Shown: positions 1 to 8,049 of the stretch, in pieces
Layout of the letters: each line of letters begins with the position of its first letter
Numbering within the stretch: the stretch's first letter is position 1
From: RPQJ01 sp963714645
GTDB lineage: Bacteria > Pseudomonadota > Gammaproteobacteria > Steroidobacterales > Steroidobacteraceae
NCBI GenBank assembly: GCA_963714645.1
Contig: CAVQQX010000177.1
Span: 1-15,906 of the forward strand
Direction of reading: 5' to 3'
Length of the DNA stretch: 15,906 nucleotides
The notes under the pieces: model-generated
What the model was told of the DNA's origin: nothing
The model's input: the letters and a program-made list of their open reading frames with translations, nothing else
Databases searched by the model: none
Translations under genes and position numbers: made by a program

Positions 1-976
1 CGTTGTAGCGCAGCATCGCCAGTCGCTCGATGCCCATGCCGAACGCATATCCCGTGTACCGCTCCGGGTCGATGCCCACGTTGCGCAGCACGTTGGGATG
101 CACGACGCCGGAGCCCGCGACTTCGAGCCAGCCGGTCTGCTTGCAGACGCGACAACCCGAGCCGCTGCAGAAGACGCACTCGATGTCGACTTCCGCCGAG
201 GGCTCGGTGAACGGGAAATACGACGGCCGGAACCGGATGCCCAGCTTGCGCTCGAAGAACTGCTGCACGAATTCGTGCAGGACCGACTTGAGGTTCGCGA
301 GGCTCACGCCCTCGTCGACGACCAGGCCTTCGACCTGGTGGAACATGGGGGTGTGCGTCATGTCCGAGTCGCAGCGATAGACGCGCCCCGGCGAGATGAT
401 CCGCAGCGGAGGCTTGTCGCGCAGCATCGCGCGCACCTGCACCGGTGAGGTATGCGTGCGGAGCAATCGCCCGTCCGGGAAGTAGAAAGTATCGTGCATC
501 GCCCGCGCCGGATGGTTCGCGGGAATGTTGAGTGCCTCGAAATTGTGCCAGTCGTCCTCGACCTCCGGGCCTTCCTCGATCGAGAAGCCGGCATGCCGGA
601 ACAGCGCCTCGATTCGCCGCCGCGTGCGAGTCACGGGGTGGAGCCCGCCGGGCGCCTGGCCGCGGCCGGGCTGGGTGACGTCGATGCGCCCCGCCGCGAG
701 CCTGCGCTCGAGCTCCTCGCCCTCGAGCGATGATCGACGCGCCTCGACCAGCGTCTCGAGCTGGTCGCGAACCGCGTTGATGGAGGCACCGGCCGCCTTG
801 CGCGCGTCGGGTGCGAGCGTGCCGAGCGTCTTGAGCTGCGTCGTGATCGCGCCCTTCTTGCCGAACAGCTCGACCTTCAATGCCTCGAGGTCAGGCAGGC
901 TCGCGCTCGCGGCAATGCGAGATTTCGCCGTGGCAGCGAGTTCGTCGAGTGCGGCGGTCAACGTTGCGTCGTTCAT
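1..976 (-). CDS. pheS: Phenylalanine--tRNA ligase alpha subunit (3' end missing)
   Basis: Catalytic alpha subunit of the cytoplasmic alpha2-beta2 enzyme that charges tRNA-Phe. I translated the minus strand from the ATG at 976 and found an uninterrupted frame of 325 codons running off the window start. It has the N-terminal coiled-coil arm, then HPVTRTRRRIEALF, the class II motif region HDTFYFPDG, motif 2 (ISPGRVYRCDSDMTHTPMFHQ), FTEPSAEVDIE, and motif 3 GMGIERLAMLRYN at the edge. The family is about 330-340 aa, so only about 10-15 residues are missing. Residues encoded at 143-178 form a four-cysteine insert, CVFCSGSGCRVC, which E. coli PheS lacks. The start is set by homology; only a weak AGGA lies about 13 nt upstream. 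It follows rplT on the same strand after a 185-nt gap holding a terminator, and pheT should follow outside the window. Confidence 0.97.
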   Translation of the reverse strand, partial: MNDATLTAALDELAATAKSRIAASASLPDLEALKVELFGKKGAITTQLKTLGTLAPDARKAAGASINAVRDQLETLVEARRSSLEGEELERRLAAGRIDVTQPGRGQAPGGLHPVTRTRRRIEALFRHAGFSIEEGPEVEDDWHNFEALNIPANHPARAMHDTFYFPDGRLLRTHTSPVQVRAMLRDKPPLRIISPGRVYRCDSDMTHTPMFHQVEGLVVDEGVSLANLKSVLHEFVQQFFERKLGIRFRPSYFPFTEPSAEVDIECVFCSGSGCRVCKQTGWLEVAGSGVVHPNVLRNVGIDPERYTGYAFGMGIERLAMLRYN

Positions 977-1043
977 CGCGGCGGCGGATCCTGGTCGTGC
1001 GGCCCGTCACGCGCGACGGGGCATTCATCGGTATACACGAACG

Positions 1044-1076
1044 AAAAAGGCCGGGGCGCCTGCGCGTCCCGGCCTG
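1044..1076 (-). terminator. Intrinsic terminator or attenuator between rplT and pheS
   Basis: On the minus strand GGCCGGG (1074-1068) pairs with CCCGGCC (1055-1049). After one mismatch the stem continues with CGC/GCG around a 4-nt loop, and the 3' arm is followed directly by TTTTT (1048-1044). This is the classic Rho-independent form. It can end the thrS-infC-rpmI-rplT transcript or regulate read-through into pheS, as the E. coli pheST attenuator does. I see no phenylalanine-rich leader peptide (pheM type) between the rplT stop and the hairpin. A second hairpin, CCCGTC/GACGGG (1020-1003), lies between it and the pheS start. Confidence 0.8.
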
Positions 1077-1161
1077 GGGCCCTGCTCGGTCGATCACGGG
1101 CCGCGGCGTGCGACCCGCTCGACGACCGGACGCGGCATGAGCCGCGCCGGCCGTCCATGGC

Positions 1162-1524
1162 TCACTGGCTCGGGAGGCTCTTCTTCGCCTGTTCGGCGAT
1201 CTTTCCGAACGCCTCGAGGTCGTGCACCGCGAGGTCTGCCAGCAGCTTGCGGTCGATCTCGAGGCCCGCAGCCTTGAGGCCGGCCATCAGGCGGCTGTAC
1301 GAGAGCTCGAACGTGCGCGCGGCCGCGTTGATGCGCGTGATCCAGAGCGCGCGGAAATCGCGCTTCTTGGCCTTCCGGTCGCGATAGGCGTACTGCCCGG
1401 CCTTGATGACGGCCTGCTTTGCCGTGCGGTAGACCTTGCGCCGGGCGTTGTAGTAACCCTTCGCCTTGGCGAGGACCTTCTTGTGTCGGCGTCCTGCGAT
1501 GACGCCACGCTTAACTCGTGCCAT
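1162..1524 (-). CDS. rplT: 50S ribosomal protein L20
   Basis: L20 binds 23S rRNA early in assembly of the large subunit. The 120-aa product has the family length (117-120) and signatures: MARVKRGVIAGRRHKKVL at the start, the very basic YYNARRKVYRTAKQAVIKAG helix, then RDFRALWITRINAA and a C-terminal globular part with the AGLEIDRKLLADLAV motif. The ATG at 1524 has a good ribosome binding site, GAGGTG at 1534-1529. It lies 12 nt after the rpmI stop, so the two are surely co-transcribed. In E. coli L20 represses rpmI-rplT translation by binding the mRNA upstream. The leader needed for that was not assessed here. Confidence 0.98.
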   Translation of the reverse strand: MARVKRGVIAGRRHKKVLAKAKGYYNARRKVYRTAKQAVIKAGQYAYRDRKAKKRDFRALWITRINAAARTFELSYSRLMAGLKAAGLEIDRKLLADLAVHDLEAFGKIAEQAKKSLPSQ

Positions 1525-1536
1525 GGGTCACCTCGC

Positions 1537-1731
1537 TCAGGCGTGGGGCAGCAGTTGTTCGAGACGGACGAGGTCCTGCTTCGCGACCATCGTGGTGCCG
1601 CGCAGCTGGCGCTTCCGCTTCGTCGTCTTCTTGGTGAGGATGTGTCGCTTCTGCGACTGGCCGCGCTTGAAGCCTTTCGCCGTCTTGCGAAAACGCTTGG
1701 CCGCGGCCCGGTTGGTCTTCAACTTGGGCAT
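1537..1731 (-). CDS. rpmI: 50S ribosomal protein L35
   Basis: Small basic large-subunit protein of 64 aa, the usual family length (64-66). The sequence begins MPKLKTNRAAAKRFRKTAKG and continues with SQKRHILTKKTTKRKRQLRG, both diagnostic of L35. The frame is open upstream to 1764, but the ATG at 1731 is chosen because the protein then starts exactly at the conserved MPK and has AGGAG (1743-1739) seven nt before it. It lies between infC (80 nt upstream) and rplT (12 nt downstream) in the standard infC-rpmI-rplT order. Confidence 0.98.
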   Translation of the reverse strand: MPKLKTNRAAAKRFRKTAKGFKRGQSQKRHILTKKTTKRKRQLRGTTMVAKQDLVRLEQLLPHA

Positions 1732-1811
1732 CGAACTACTCCTGATTTTGATGGCCCATCTCACCGCGGCCTTGCGACCGAAGTTCGAGGGCGAAGAACG
1801 GCAAGCCGTCC

Positions 1812-2336
1812 TTACTTCTTCTTCGGCGCGAGCATCATGACCATCTGCCGGCCTTCCATGAGCGGCTGCTGCTCGACCACGGCGTACGCCGAGAGGTCCT
1901 GCTGCAGCCGGACAAGCAATTGCCGACCGAGGTCCGTGTGCGCCATCTCACGGCCGCGGAAACGTAACGTCACCTTGGCCTTGTCCCCTTCCTCGAAAAA
2001 GCGAATCAGGTTCCTGAGCTTGATCTGATAGTCGCCTGCGTCGGTTCCGGGTCGAAACTTCACTTCCTTGATCTGTATCTGCTTCTGCTTCTTCTTCGCC
2101 AGCGCGGCCTTCTTGTTCTGTTCGAACTGGAACTTGCCGAAGTCGATGATCCGGCAGACCGGGGGGTCGGCCATCGGCGACACCTCGATCAGGTCGAGTT
2201 CCTGGGAAGCGGCGAGTTCGAGGGCGTCGAAGCGGCTCATCACTCCCACCTGCTCGCCATCGGCGCCGATGACACGAAGTTGCGGGGCCGTGATCTCGTG
2301 GTTGCGCCGGATGCGCTTGGTCGTTGGAGCAGAGAT
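1812..2336 (-). CDS. infC: Translation initiation factor IF-3 with a non-canonical start codon
   Basis: IF-3 binds the 30S subunit, prevents 50S joining and checks the start codon and initiator tRNA. The N-domain (RRNHEITAPQLRVIGADGEQ), the lysine-rich linker helix and the C-domain (IKEVKFRPGTDAGDYQIK, VTLRFRGREMAH, EGRQMVMMLAPKKK) are all present. The first GTG (2249) would remove the conserved N-domain start. Upstream in frame there is no ATG, GTG or TTG, only ATT at 2345-2343 and ATC at 2336-2334. AAGAGG (2351-2346) lies 9 nt before the ATC but touches the ATT, so AUC giving 174 aa is preferred. AUU would give 177 aa and overlap the thrS stop by one base in ATTGA. IF-3 rejects AUU/AUC starts, the known basis of infC self-repression in E. 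coli. Confidence 0.93.
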   Translation of the reverse strand: MSAPTTKRIRRNHEITAPQLRVIGADGEQVGVMSRFDALELAASQELDLIEVSPMADPPVCRIIDFGKFQFEQNKKAALAKKKQKQIQIKEVKFRPGTDAGDYQIKLRNLIRFFEEGDKAKVTLRFRGREMAHTDLGRQLLVRLQQDLSAYAVVEQQPLMEGRQMVMMLAPKKK

Positions 2337-2340
2337 GCGA

Positions 2341-4272
2341 TCAATCCTCTTCTGTTAAACGGACACGGCCGCGGCTCGCGACTTCCTCGGCAAGTTTCGC
2401 GGCGAGGGTTTCGAGACCCATCGACCCGAGATCCTTGCCGCTGCGCGAACGCACGGCCAACGTATTCGACCCTGACTCGCGATCTCCCGCGACCAGCAGG
2501 TACGGAACCCGCTGCAGGGTGTGTTCGCGGATTTTAAAGCCGACTTTCTCGTTCCGCAAATCCATTTCGACCCGAAGCCCCTGATTTTTCAGGAATTCGG
2601 TGGTTTTCCGCACGTAATCGTCCTGAGCCCGGGTAATGTTCAGCACGACTGCCTGGACCGGGGCGAGCCAGATCGGGAATCGCCCGGCGAAATTCTCGAT
2701 CAGGATGCCCAGAAATCGCTCCATGGAGCCCAGGATAGCGCGGTGGAGCATGACGGGCCGGTGCTCGACGCCGTCCTCGGCAATATAGCCCGCGCCGAGG
2801 CGCTCCGGCAGCACGAAATCGACCTGCAGAGTGCCGCACTGCCAGTCGCGGCCGATCGCGTCCCGCAGGACGAATTCGAGCTTCGGGCCGTAGAACGCGC
2901 CCTCTCCCGGGTTCAGCGTGTATTGCAGGCCGGCTGCCTCGACCGCGGCCCTGAGCGCGCTCTCCGCCTTGTCCCAGGTCGAATCGCTGCCCGCCCGCTT
3001 GGCCGGGCGGTCGGAGAACTTGACCAGGATCTCGTCGAACCCGAAGTCCCGGTAGACGCTGCGCAGCAGGTCGCAGAACGCCACGGTCTCGGAATTGACC
3101 TGGTCTTCGGTGCAGAAGATGTGAGCGTCGTCCTGAGTGAACGCGCGCACGCGCATGAGGCCGTGCAATGCCCCGGACGGCTCGTTGCGATGACAGGCGC
3201 CGAACTCTGCCATGCGCAGCGGCAGGTCGCGGTACGACTTGATCCCCTGGCGGTAGATCAGCACGTGGCCCGGGCAGTTCATCGGCTTGACTGCGAGGAC
3301 GCGGTCCTCCGACTCGGCGATGAACATGTTGGCCCGGTAGTTCTCCCAGTGCCCGGACTTCTCCCACAACACCCGGTCGATGAGTTGCGGCGTCCTCACT
3401 TCGACGTAGCCCGCCGCCTGCAGCCGCTCGCGCATGTAGTTCTCGATCGTGCGCCACAGCGTCCACCCGCGCGGGTGCCAGAAGACGCTGCCCACGGCTT
3501 CGTCCTGGGTGTGGAACAGCCCGAGCTCGCGACCGACGCGTCGATGGTCGCGCTTCTCCGCCTCCTCGAGGCGCGTGAGGTAGGCCTTGAGACTCCTGTC
3601 GTCGGGCCACGCGGTGCCGTAGATGCGCTGGAGCATCTCGTTCTTCGAATCTCCGCGCCAGTACGCACCGGCCACCTTCATCAGCTTGAACGCGCCGAGC
3701 TTGCCGGTGCTGGGCACGTGCGGGCCGCGACAGAGATCGAACCACTCGCCCTGGCCGTAGAGGCTGATGTCTTCGCCCGCCGGGATGCCCGAGATGATCT
3801 CGGCCTTGTAATGCTCGCCCAGCTTGCGGAACGTGGCCACCGCTTCGTCACGCGGCATCAGCCGGCGTTCGACCTTGAGGTCGGCCTGCGCGAGCTCGTG
3901 CATCTTCGCCTCGAACTTCGCGAGGTCTTCCGGCGTAAAGGGCCGCTTGAACGCGAAGTCGTAGTAAAAGCCGTCCTCGATCACCGGTCCGATGGTGACC
4001 TGCGCGTCCGGGTATACCGACTGCACCGCCTGGGCCAGCAGGTGCGCGGTCGAATGACGCAGGATCTCCAGGCCGTCGGGGTCTTTCGCGGTGACGACCG
4101 CGACGCTCGCATCGCGCTCGAGCAGGAACGACGTGTCGACCAGGCGGCCGTCGACCCGCCCCGCGAGCGCTGCGCGCCCGAGGCCCGCGCCGATGCTGGA
4201 CGCGAAGTCCGCTACGGTGAGCGGCCGCTCGAAGCTGCGCTGGCTGCCGTCTGGCAGGGTGATGACCGGCAT
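2341..4272 (-). CDS. thrS: Threonine--tRNA ligase
   Basis: Charges tRNA-Thr in the cytoplasm and removes mischarged serine. The product is 643 aa (E. coli 642). It has an N-terminal TGS domain (1-61) and an editing domain with the zinc-site-like residues H73, H77, C181 and H185 in HSTAHLL and DLCRGPHVP. The class II catalytic core holds zinc ligands C333 (MNCPGHV) and H384 (DDAHIF), and an anticodon-binding domain follows. The ATG at 4272 starts the family's usual MPVITLPDGS. The frame is open further upstream, but that part overlaps the tRNA-Val gene and is not family sequence. The ribosome binding site is weak (GGGACC). Only 47 nt separate it from tRNA-Val, so the two may share a transcript, and the stop overlaps the infC start region. 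Confidence 0.98.
   Translation of the reverse strand: MPVITLPDGSQRSFERPLTVADFASSIGAGLGRAALAGRVDGRLVDTSFLLERDASVAVVTAKDPDGLEILRHSTAHLLAQAVQSVYPDAQVTIGPVIEDGFYYDFAFKRPFTPEDLAKFEAKMHELAQADLKVERRLMPRDEAVATFRKLGEHYKAEIISGIPAGEDISLYGQGEWFDLCRGPHVPSTGKLGAFKLMKVAGAYWRGDSKNEMLQRIYGTAWPDDRSLKAYLTRLEEAEKRDHRRVGRELGLFHTQDEAVGSVFWHPRGWTLWRTIENYMRERLQAAGYVEVRTPQLIDRVLWEKSGHWENYRANMFIAESEDRVLAVKPMNCPGHVLIYRQGIKSYRDLPLRMAEFGACHRNEPSGALHGLMRVRAFTQDDAHIFCTEDQVNSETVAFCDLLRSVYRDFGFDEILVKFSDRPAKRAGSDSTWDKAESALRAAVEAAGLQYTLNPGEGAFYGPKLEFVLRDAIGRDWQCGTLQVDFVLPERLGAGYIAEDGVEHRPVMLHRAILGSMERFLGILIENFAGRFPIWLAPVQAVVLNITRAQDDYVRKTTEFLKNQGLRVEMDLRNEKVGFKIREHTLQRVPYLLVAGDRESGSNTLAVRSRSGKDLGSMGLETLAAKLAEEVASRGRVRLTEED
2346..2351 (-). 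promoter_or_regulatory. Ribosome binding site of infC, inside the end of thrS
   Basis: AAGAGG on the minus strand lies within the last thrS codons (LTEED then TGA). Its distance to ATC at 2336 is 9 nt, a normal spacing. Its distance to ATT at 2345 is zero, which argues against ATT as the start. The placement couples infC translation to that of thrS. Confidence 0.6.
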
Positions 4273-4319
4273 CGATGTAGGTCCCGTTCCATGTTCACGA
4301 TGACCCAGAGCCGGGATCG

Positions 4320-4394
4320 TGGTGGGCGCACGTGGGATCGAACCACGGACCCCTACCATGTCAAGGTAGTGCTCTACCGCTGAGCTATGCGCCC
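4320..4394 (-). tRNA. tRNA-Val (anticodon GAC)
   Basis: The minus strand folds into a full cloverleaf of 75 nt including an encoded CCA. It has acceptor GGGCGCA/TGCGCCC, D-stem GCTC/GAGC with loop AGCGGTA, and anticodon stem CTACC/GGTAG around loop TTGACAT (anticodon GAC, valine). The variable region is GGGTC and the T-stem CGTGG/CCACG has loop TTCGATC. Discriminator A is followed by CCA at 4322-4320. It lies immediately upstream of thrS on the same strand. Confidence 0.97.
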
Positions 4395-4409
4395 TCAAAC
4401 GAGCCGCGG

Positions 4410-4415
4410 AGAATA
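4410..4415 (-). promoter_or_regulatory. Possible -10 element for tRNA-Val / thrS
   Basis: TATTCT on the minus strand matches TATAAT at four of six positions and would put the transcription start about 8 nt before the tRNA-Val 5' end. No good -35 hexamer is found 16-18 nt upstream. The only support is position in the 69-nt gap after the kinase gene. Confidence 0.25.
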
Positions 4416-4463
4416 CAGCAACCCGGGGTGACGCGGGTAGGGGTGGACCGGGTCGTTGCCCGC

Positions 4464-5972
4464 TCAGCCGGGTGCGGCAGCACGCGCCGGACGACACGGC
4501 AGGCGCACCTCGAAGGTACTGCCCTGCCCCGGCGCGCTTCGAACCGAGATGCGGCCGTCCATCATCTCGACGAGGCGACGCGTGATCGTGAGCCCGAGCC
4601 CCGTGCCGCCGTACCTGCGCGTGACCGCGAGGTCGGCCTGTTCGAAGGGCTCGAACAGCCGCTCGATGTGTGCGGCATCGATGCCGATGCCCGTGTCCGT
4701 CACCGAGAACACGGCCTCGTCTCCGCGGGTCGCCAGGTGCACCTGGACGCTGCCGCGCTCCGTGAACTTGACGGCATTCGAGAGCAGGTTGGCGAGGACC
4801 TGCCCGAGCCTCAGCGAGTCGCCCAGGCAGGACGCCGGCACGTCCTCGTCGACCACCACGCGCAGCTCCACGCCGCGGCGCTCGACCTTGTCACGGAACA
4901 GCGCGACGGCTTCGTCCAACACGCGACGCAGGTCGACCGGCCGCTGTTCGAGGTGCAACTGGCCGGCCTCGATCCTCGAGAAGTCGAGCACGTCGTTGAC
5001 GACCCCGAGCAGCAGCTTGCCCGACTCGTCGATGCGCGCGAAGAAATCGCGCAGCACCGGCTGGCCGGCACTTTCCTCCACTCCGAGACGGGCGAATCCC
5101 AGCACGCCGTTGAGCGGTGTGCGGATCTCGTGACTCATGTTCGCGATGAACTCGCTCTTCGCGCGATTGGCGGCTTCGGCCGCAGCCTGCGCCCGCTTGA
5201 AATCGGTGACGTCGAAGGCGACGCCGATGAAGCCGACGACGTCCTGCCCGAGGACGTCGGGCAGCAGCAGGACCTGAATGTAACGCGTGCCGCCCGCCGC
5301 CTCCGGATCGGGAAACTCGCGCTGGTAGCTCTGGCGCTCGCCGCGCAGCACGCCTTCGAAGTACGCGCGGGACTCGACGAACGCGTCCGTGCCGAGCAGG
5401 TCGCGCAGATGCATGCCGCGCAGGTCGTGGATGTGCCCCCCGACCAGTCGAGCGTATTCACGGTTCGCAAACCGGTTGATCATGTTGCGGTCGAAGAGTG
5501 CGATCACGCCCGGGTACGCGTCGAGGATCGCCTGGAGCTCCCGCTCGCGGGCGCGCAGGGCCGCGGTGCGCTCGTTGACGACCCCCGACATCTCGCGCAA
5601 CGCGTCCTCGCCGAGCTTGCGGCTGGTGAGGTCCCAGCTCCACGCAGCGATGCGCCCGTCCCTCAGGCGCACCATGCGCACGTCGAGCCAGGCCACCGCG
5701 CCGTCGTCGCGCACGAAGCGGATATCGCCGGTCCACGCTGCCCGCTCCAGGGCCTGCAAGGTTGCGCGCTCGAAGAGCGCCTGGTCGTCAGGATGCACGA
5801 GTTCCACCAGGCGACGGCCCGCGAAACGCGCGGCGCCGATGCCGAGCAAGCGCAGGGCCGCCTCGTTGGCTTCCAGGTAACGGCCGCCGGCGTCCATGAG
5901 CCAGAGTCCGACCGGCGCCTGCTCGACGAGGTCGGTCGAGTCGAGCGGCGTGCTTGGCTTCAAAGCGCCCAC
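4464..5972 (-). CDS. Soluble PAS-PAS sensor histidine kinase without receiver domain
   Basis: The 502-aa product has two PAS domains (about 11-118 and 145-260), a HisKA dimerisation domain with H-box FIANMSHEIRTPLNG (phospho-acceptor His281), and an HATPase_c domain. The ATPase domain shows N-box QVLANLLSNAVKF (Asn399), G1 DTGIG (426-430), F-box LFEPFEQ (440-445) and G2 YGGTGLGL (454-461). No transmembrane helix or signal peptide is visible, so it should sense a cytoplasmic cue through the PAS domains; the ligand cannot be told. It ends after the ATPase domain with no receiver, and no response regulator lies nearby. The start is GTG at 5972, the first possible start in frame, with no clear ribosome binding site. 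It begins 10 nt after the uvrB stop, so coupled expression with uvrB is likely. Its target is unknown. Confidence 0.93.
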   Translation of the reverse strand: MGALKPSTPLDSTDLVEQAPVGLWLMDAGGRYLEANEAALRLLGIGAARFAGRRLVELVHPDDQALFERATLQALERAAWTGDIRFVRDDGAVAWLDVRMVRLRDGRIAAWSWDLTSRKLGEDALREMSGVVNERTAALRARERELQAILDAYPGVIALFDRNMINRFANREYARLVGGHIHDLRGMHLRDLLGTDAFVESRAYFEGVLRGERQSYQREFPDPEAAGGTRYIQVLLLPDVLGQDVVGFIGVAFDVTDFKRAQAAAEAANRAKSEFIANMSHEIRTPLNGVLGFARLGVEESAGQPVLRDFFARIDESGKLLLGVVNDVLDFSRIEAGQLHLEQRPVDLRRVLDEAVALFRDKVERRGVELRVVVDEDVPASCLGDSLRLGQVLANLLSNAVKFTERGSVQVHLATRGDEAVFSVTDTGIGIDAAHIERLFEPFEQADLAVTRRYGGTGLGLTITRRLVEMMDGRISVRSAPGQGSTFEVRLPCRPARAAAPG

Positions 5973-5982
5973 GGTGGAGCCA

Positions 5983-8028
5983 TCAGCCGGCCATCGAGCC
6001 GGGTACGCCCAACGCCTGATCGCGGAGCCTTTCGATCTGGTCGCGCAGGCGCGCCGCGTCCTCGAACTCGAGGTTCCGGGCGTGCCGGTACATCTCGGCC
6101 TCGAGCTTCCTGATGCGCTTCATGGCCGCTTCGGGGGCGAGCAGCGTAGCGTCTTCGTCGACGGCTGCGAGGCCGCGTCGTCCGTACGGGTTCGCCCCGC
6201 TGCGCGCGCCCTCCATGACGTCCTGCACCGCCTTGATGATCGACTGCGGGGTGATCCCGTGCTCGACGTTGTACTCGAGCTGGCGTGAACGGCGGCGCTG
6301 CGTTTCGTCGAGCGCGCGCTGCATCGAACCGGTGACCGTATCCGCATACAGGATCGCACGGCCGTGCACGTTGCGCGCCGCGCGCCCGATGGTCTGGATC
6401 AGCGAGCCGGTCGAACGCAGGAATCCTTCCTTGTCGGCGTCGAGGATCGCGACCAGCGCCACTTCCGGCATGTCGAGGCCCTCGCGCAGCAGGTTGATGC
6501 CGACCAGGACGTCGAACCTGCCGAGGCGCAGGTCACGGATGATCTCGACGCGCTCGACCGTCTCGATATCCGAGTGCAGGTAGCGCACGCGGACTCCGTG
6601 CTCGTGGAGGTAATCCGTCAGGTCCTCGGCCATGCGCTTGGTGAGCGTGGTGATCAGCACGCGCTGGTCGAGGCTCGCGCAGCGCCGGATCTCCGAGAGG
6701 ACGTCGTCCACCTGGGTGCGGACCGGCCGGATCTCGACTTCGGGGTCGACCAGGCCCGTCGGACGAACCACCTGCTCCACCACTTCTCCCGAGTGCTGAA
6801 TTTCGTAGGAACCGGGCGTGGCCGAGACGAAGATCGTCTGCGGCGCCAGCGTCTCCCACTCGTCGAAACGCAACGGCCGGTTGTCGAGCGCCGACGGCAG
6901 ACGGAACCCGTACTGCACGAGCGTTTCCTTGCGCGAGCGGTCGCCACGATACATGCCGCCGATCTGCGGAACGGTCACGTGGCTCTCGTCGACGACGAGC
7001 AGCGCGTTCTCCGGCAGGTAGTCGAACAGACATGGGGGTGGCTCCCCCGCCTGCCGCCCCGACAGGTAGCGCGAATAGTTCTCGATCCCGGCGCAGTACC
7101 CCACCTCCATCATCATCTCGAGGTCGAAGGTCGTGCGCTGCTCGAGGCGCTGGGCTTCCAGCAGCTTGTCCGTCTCGCGCAATTCCCGGAGCCGCTCGCG
7201 CAGCTCTGCGCGGATGCCGGCGATGGCGCTGTCGACACGTTCGCGCGGCGTGACGTAATGCGAGGAGGGATAGACGGTGAGCCGCGGCACCTTGCGCAGC
7301 ACTGCGCCCGTCAGCGGATCGAAGTAGCTCAGCGCCTCGATCTCGTCGTCGAACAGCTCGACGCGAACCGCTTCCCGCTCGGATTCCGCCGGGAAGATGT
7401 CGATCACGTCGCCGCGCACCCTGTAGGTGCCCTGCGTGAGGTCGAGCTCGTTGCGCGTGTACTGCATGTCAGCCAGGCGGCGCAGCAGGCGGCGCTGGTC
7501 GATCCGGTCGCCGCGCACGAGGTGCAGGACCATGCTCAGGTAAGCATTCGGGTCGCCCAGGCCGTAGATCGCGGAGACCGTCGCGACGATGATCGAGTCC
7601 GGACGCTCGAGGAGCGCCTTCGTGGCCGACAGGCGCATCTGCTCGATGTGCTCGTTGATCGAGGCGTCCTTCTCGATGTACGTATCGGAAGACGGCACGT
7701 ACGCCTCGGGCTGGTAGTAGTCGTAGTAGCTCACGAAGTACTCGACCGCGTTCTGCGGGAAGAACTCCTTGAACTCGCCGTAGAGCTGGGCCGCGAGCGT
7801 CTTGTTGTGGGCCATCACGAGCGTCGGCCGCTGCACGGCCTGTATCACGTTGGCAATGGCGAACGTCTTGCCGCTGCCGGTGACCCCGAGCAGCGTCTGG
7901 TGCGCCAGGCCGTTCGCGAGCCCGTCGAGGAGCCGGGCGATCGCTTCGGGCTGGTCGCCGGCGGGCTCGTAGTTCGCCTGCAGCCGGAACCTGCGCGGGA
8001 CGTCGATATGGGGCACGGACGTCGTCAT
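5983..8028 (-). CDS. uvrB: UvrABC excision nuclease subunit B
   Basis: Damage-verifying helicase-like subunit of nucleotide excision repair. It is loaded by UvrA and recruits UvrC for incision. The 681-aa product matches the family (about 670-680). It shows Walker A GVTGSGKT (48-55), the beta-hairpin YYDYYQPEAYVPSSDTYIEK (101-120) that slides between DNA strands, and DESH (347-350). Helicase motifs follow (FVSATPGSYE, VGINLLREGLDMPE, QTIGRAARN), and a C-terminal UVR domain binds UvrC (EAEMYRHARNLEFEDAARLRDQ). The ATG at 8028 begins the usual N-terminus; the ribosome binding site is poor. It is divergent from the aminotransferase gene across 83 nt, and I see no E. coli-type LexA box there. Confidence 0.98.
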   Translation of the reverse strand: MTTSVPHIDVPRRFRLQANYEPAGDQPEAIARLLDGLANGLAHQTLLGVTGSGKTFAIANVIQAVQRPTLVMAHNKTLAAQLYGEFKEFFPQNAVEYFVSYYDYYQPEAYVPSSDTYIEKDASINEHIEQMRLSATKALLERPDSIIVATVSAIYGLGDPNAYLSMVLHLVRGDRIDQRRLLRRLADMQYTRNELDLTQGTYRVRGDVIDIFPAESEREAVRVELFDDEIEALSYFDPLTGAVLRKVPRLTVYPSSHYVTPRERVDSAIAGIRAELRERLRELRETDKLLEAQRLEQRTTFDLEMMMEVGYCAGIENYSRYLSGRQAGEPPPCLFDYLPENALLVVDESHVTVPQIGGMYRGDRSRKETLVQYGFRLPSALDNRPLRFDEWETLAPQTIFVSATPGSYEIQHSGEVVEQVVRPTGLVDPEVEIRPVRTQVDDVLSEIRRCASLDQRVLITTLTKRMAEDLTDYLHEHGVRVRYLHSDIETVERVEIIRDLRLGRFDVLVGINLLREGLDMPEVALVAILDADKEGFLRSTGSLIQTIGRAARNVHGRAILYADTVTGSMQRALDETQRRRSRQLEYNVEHGITPQSIIKAVQDVMEGARSGANPYGRRGLAAVDEDATLLAPEAAMKRIRKLEAEMYRHARNLEFEDAARLRDQIERLRDQALGVPGSMAG

Positions 8029-8049
8029 GACGGCTGGCTGCGATCTTCC

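Noticed and set aside
2521..4383. 620-codon open frame antisense to thrS
   Set aside because: High-GC codon bias keeps the opposite strand open. The composition has no family features and thrS is certain.
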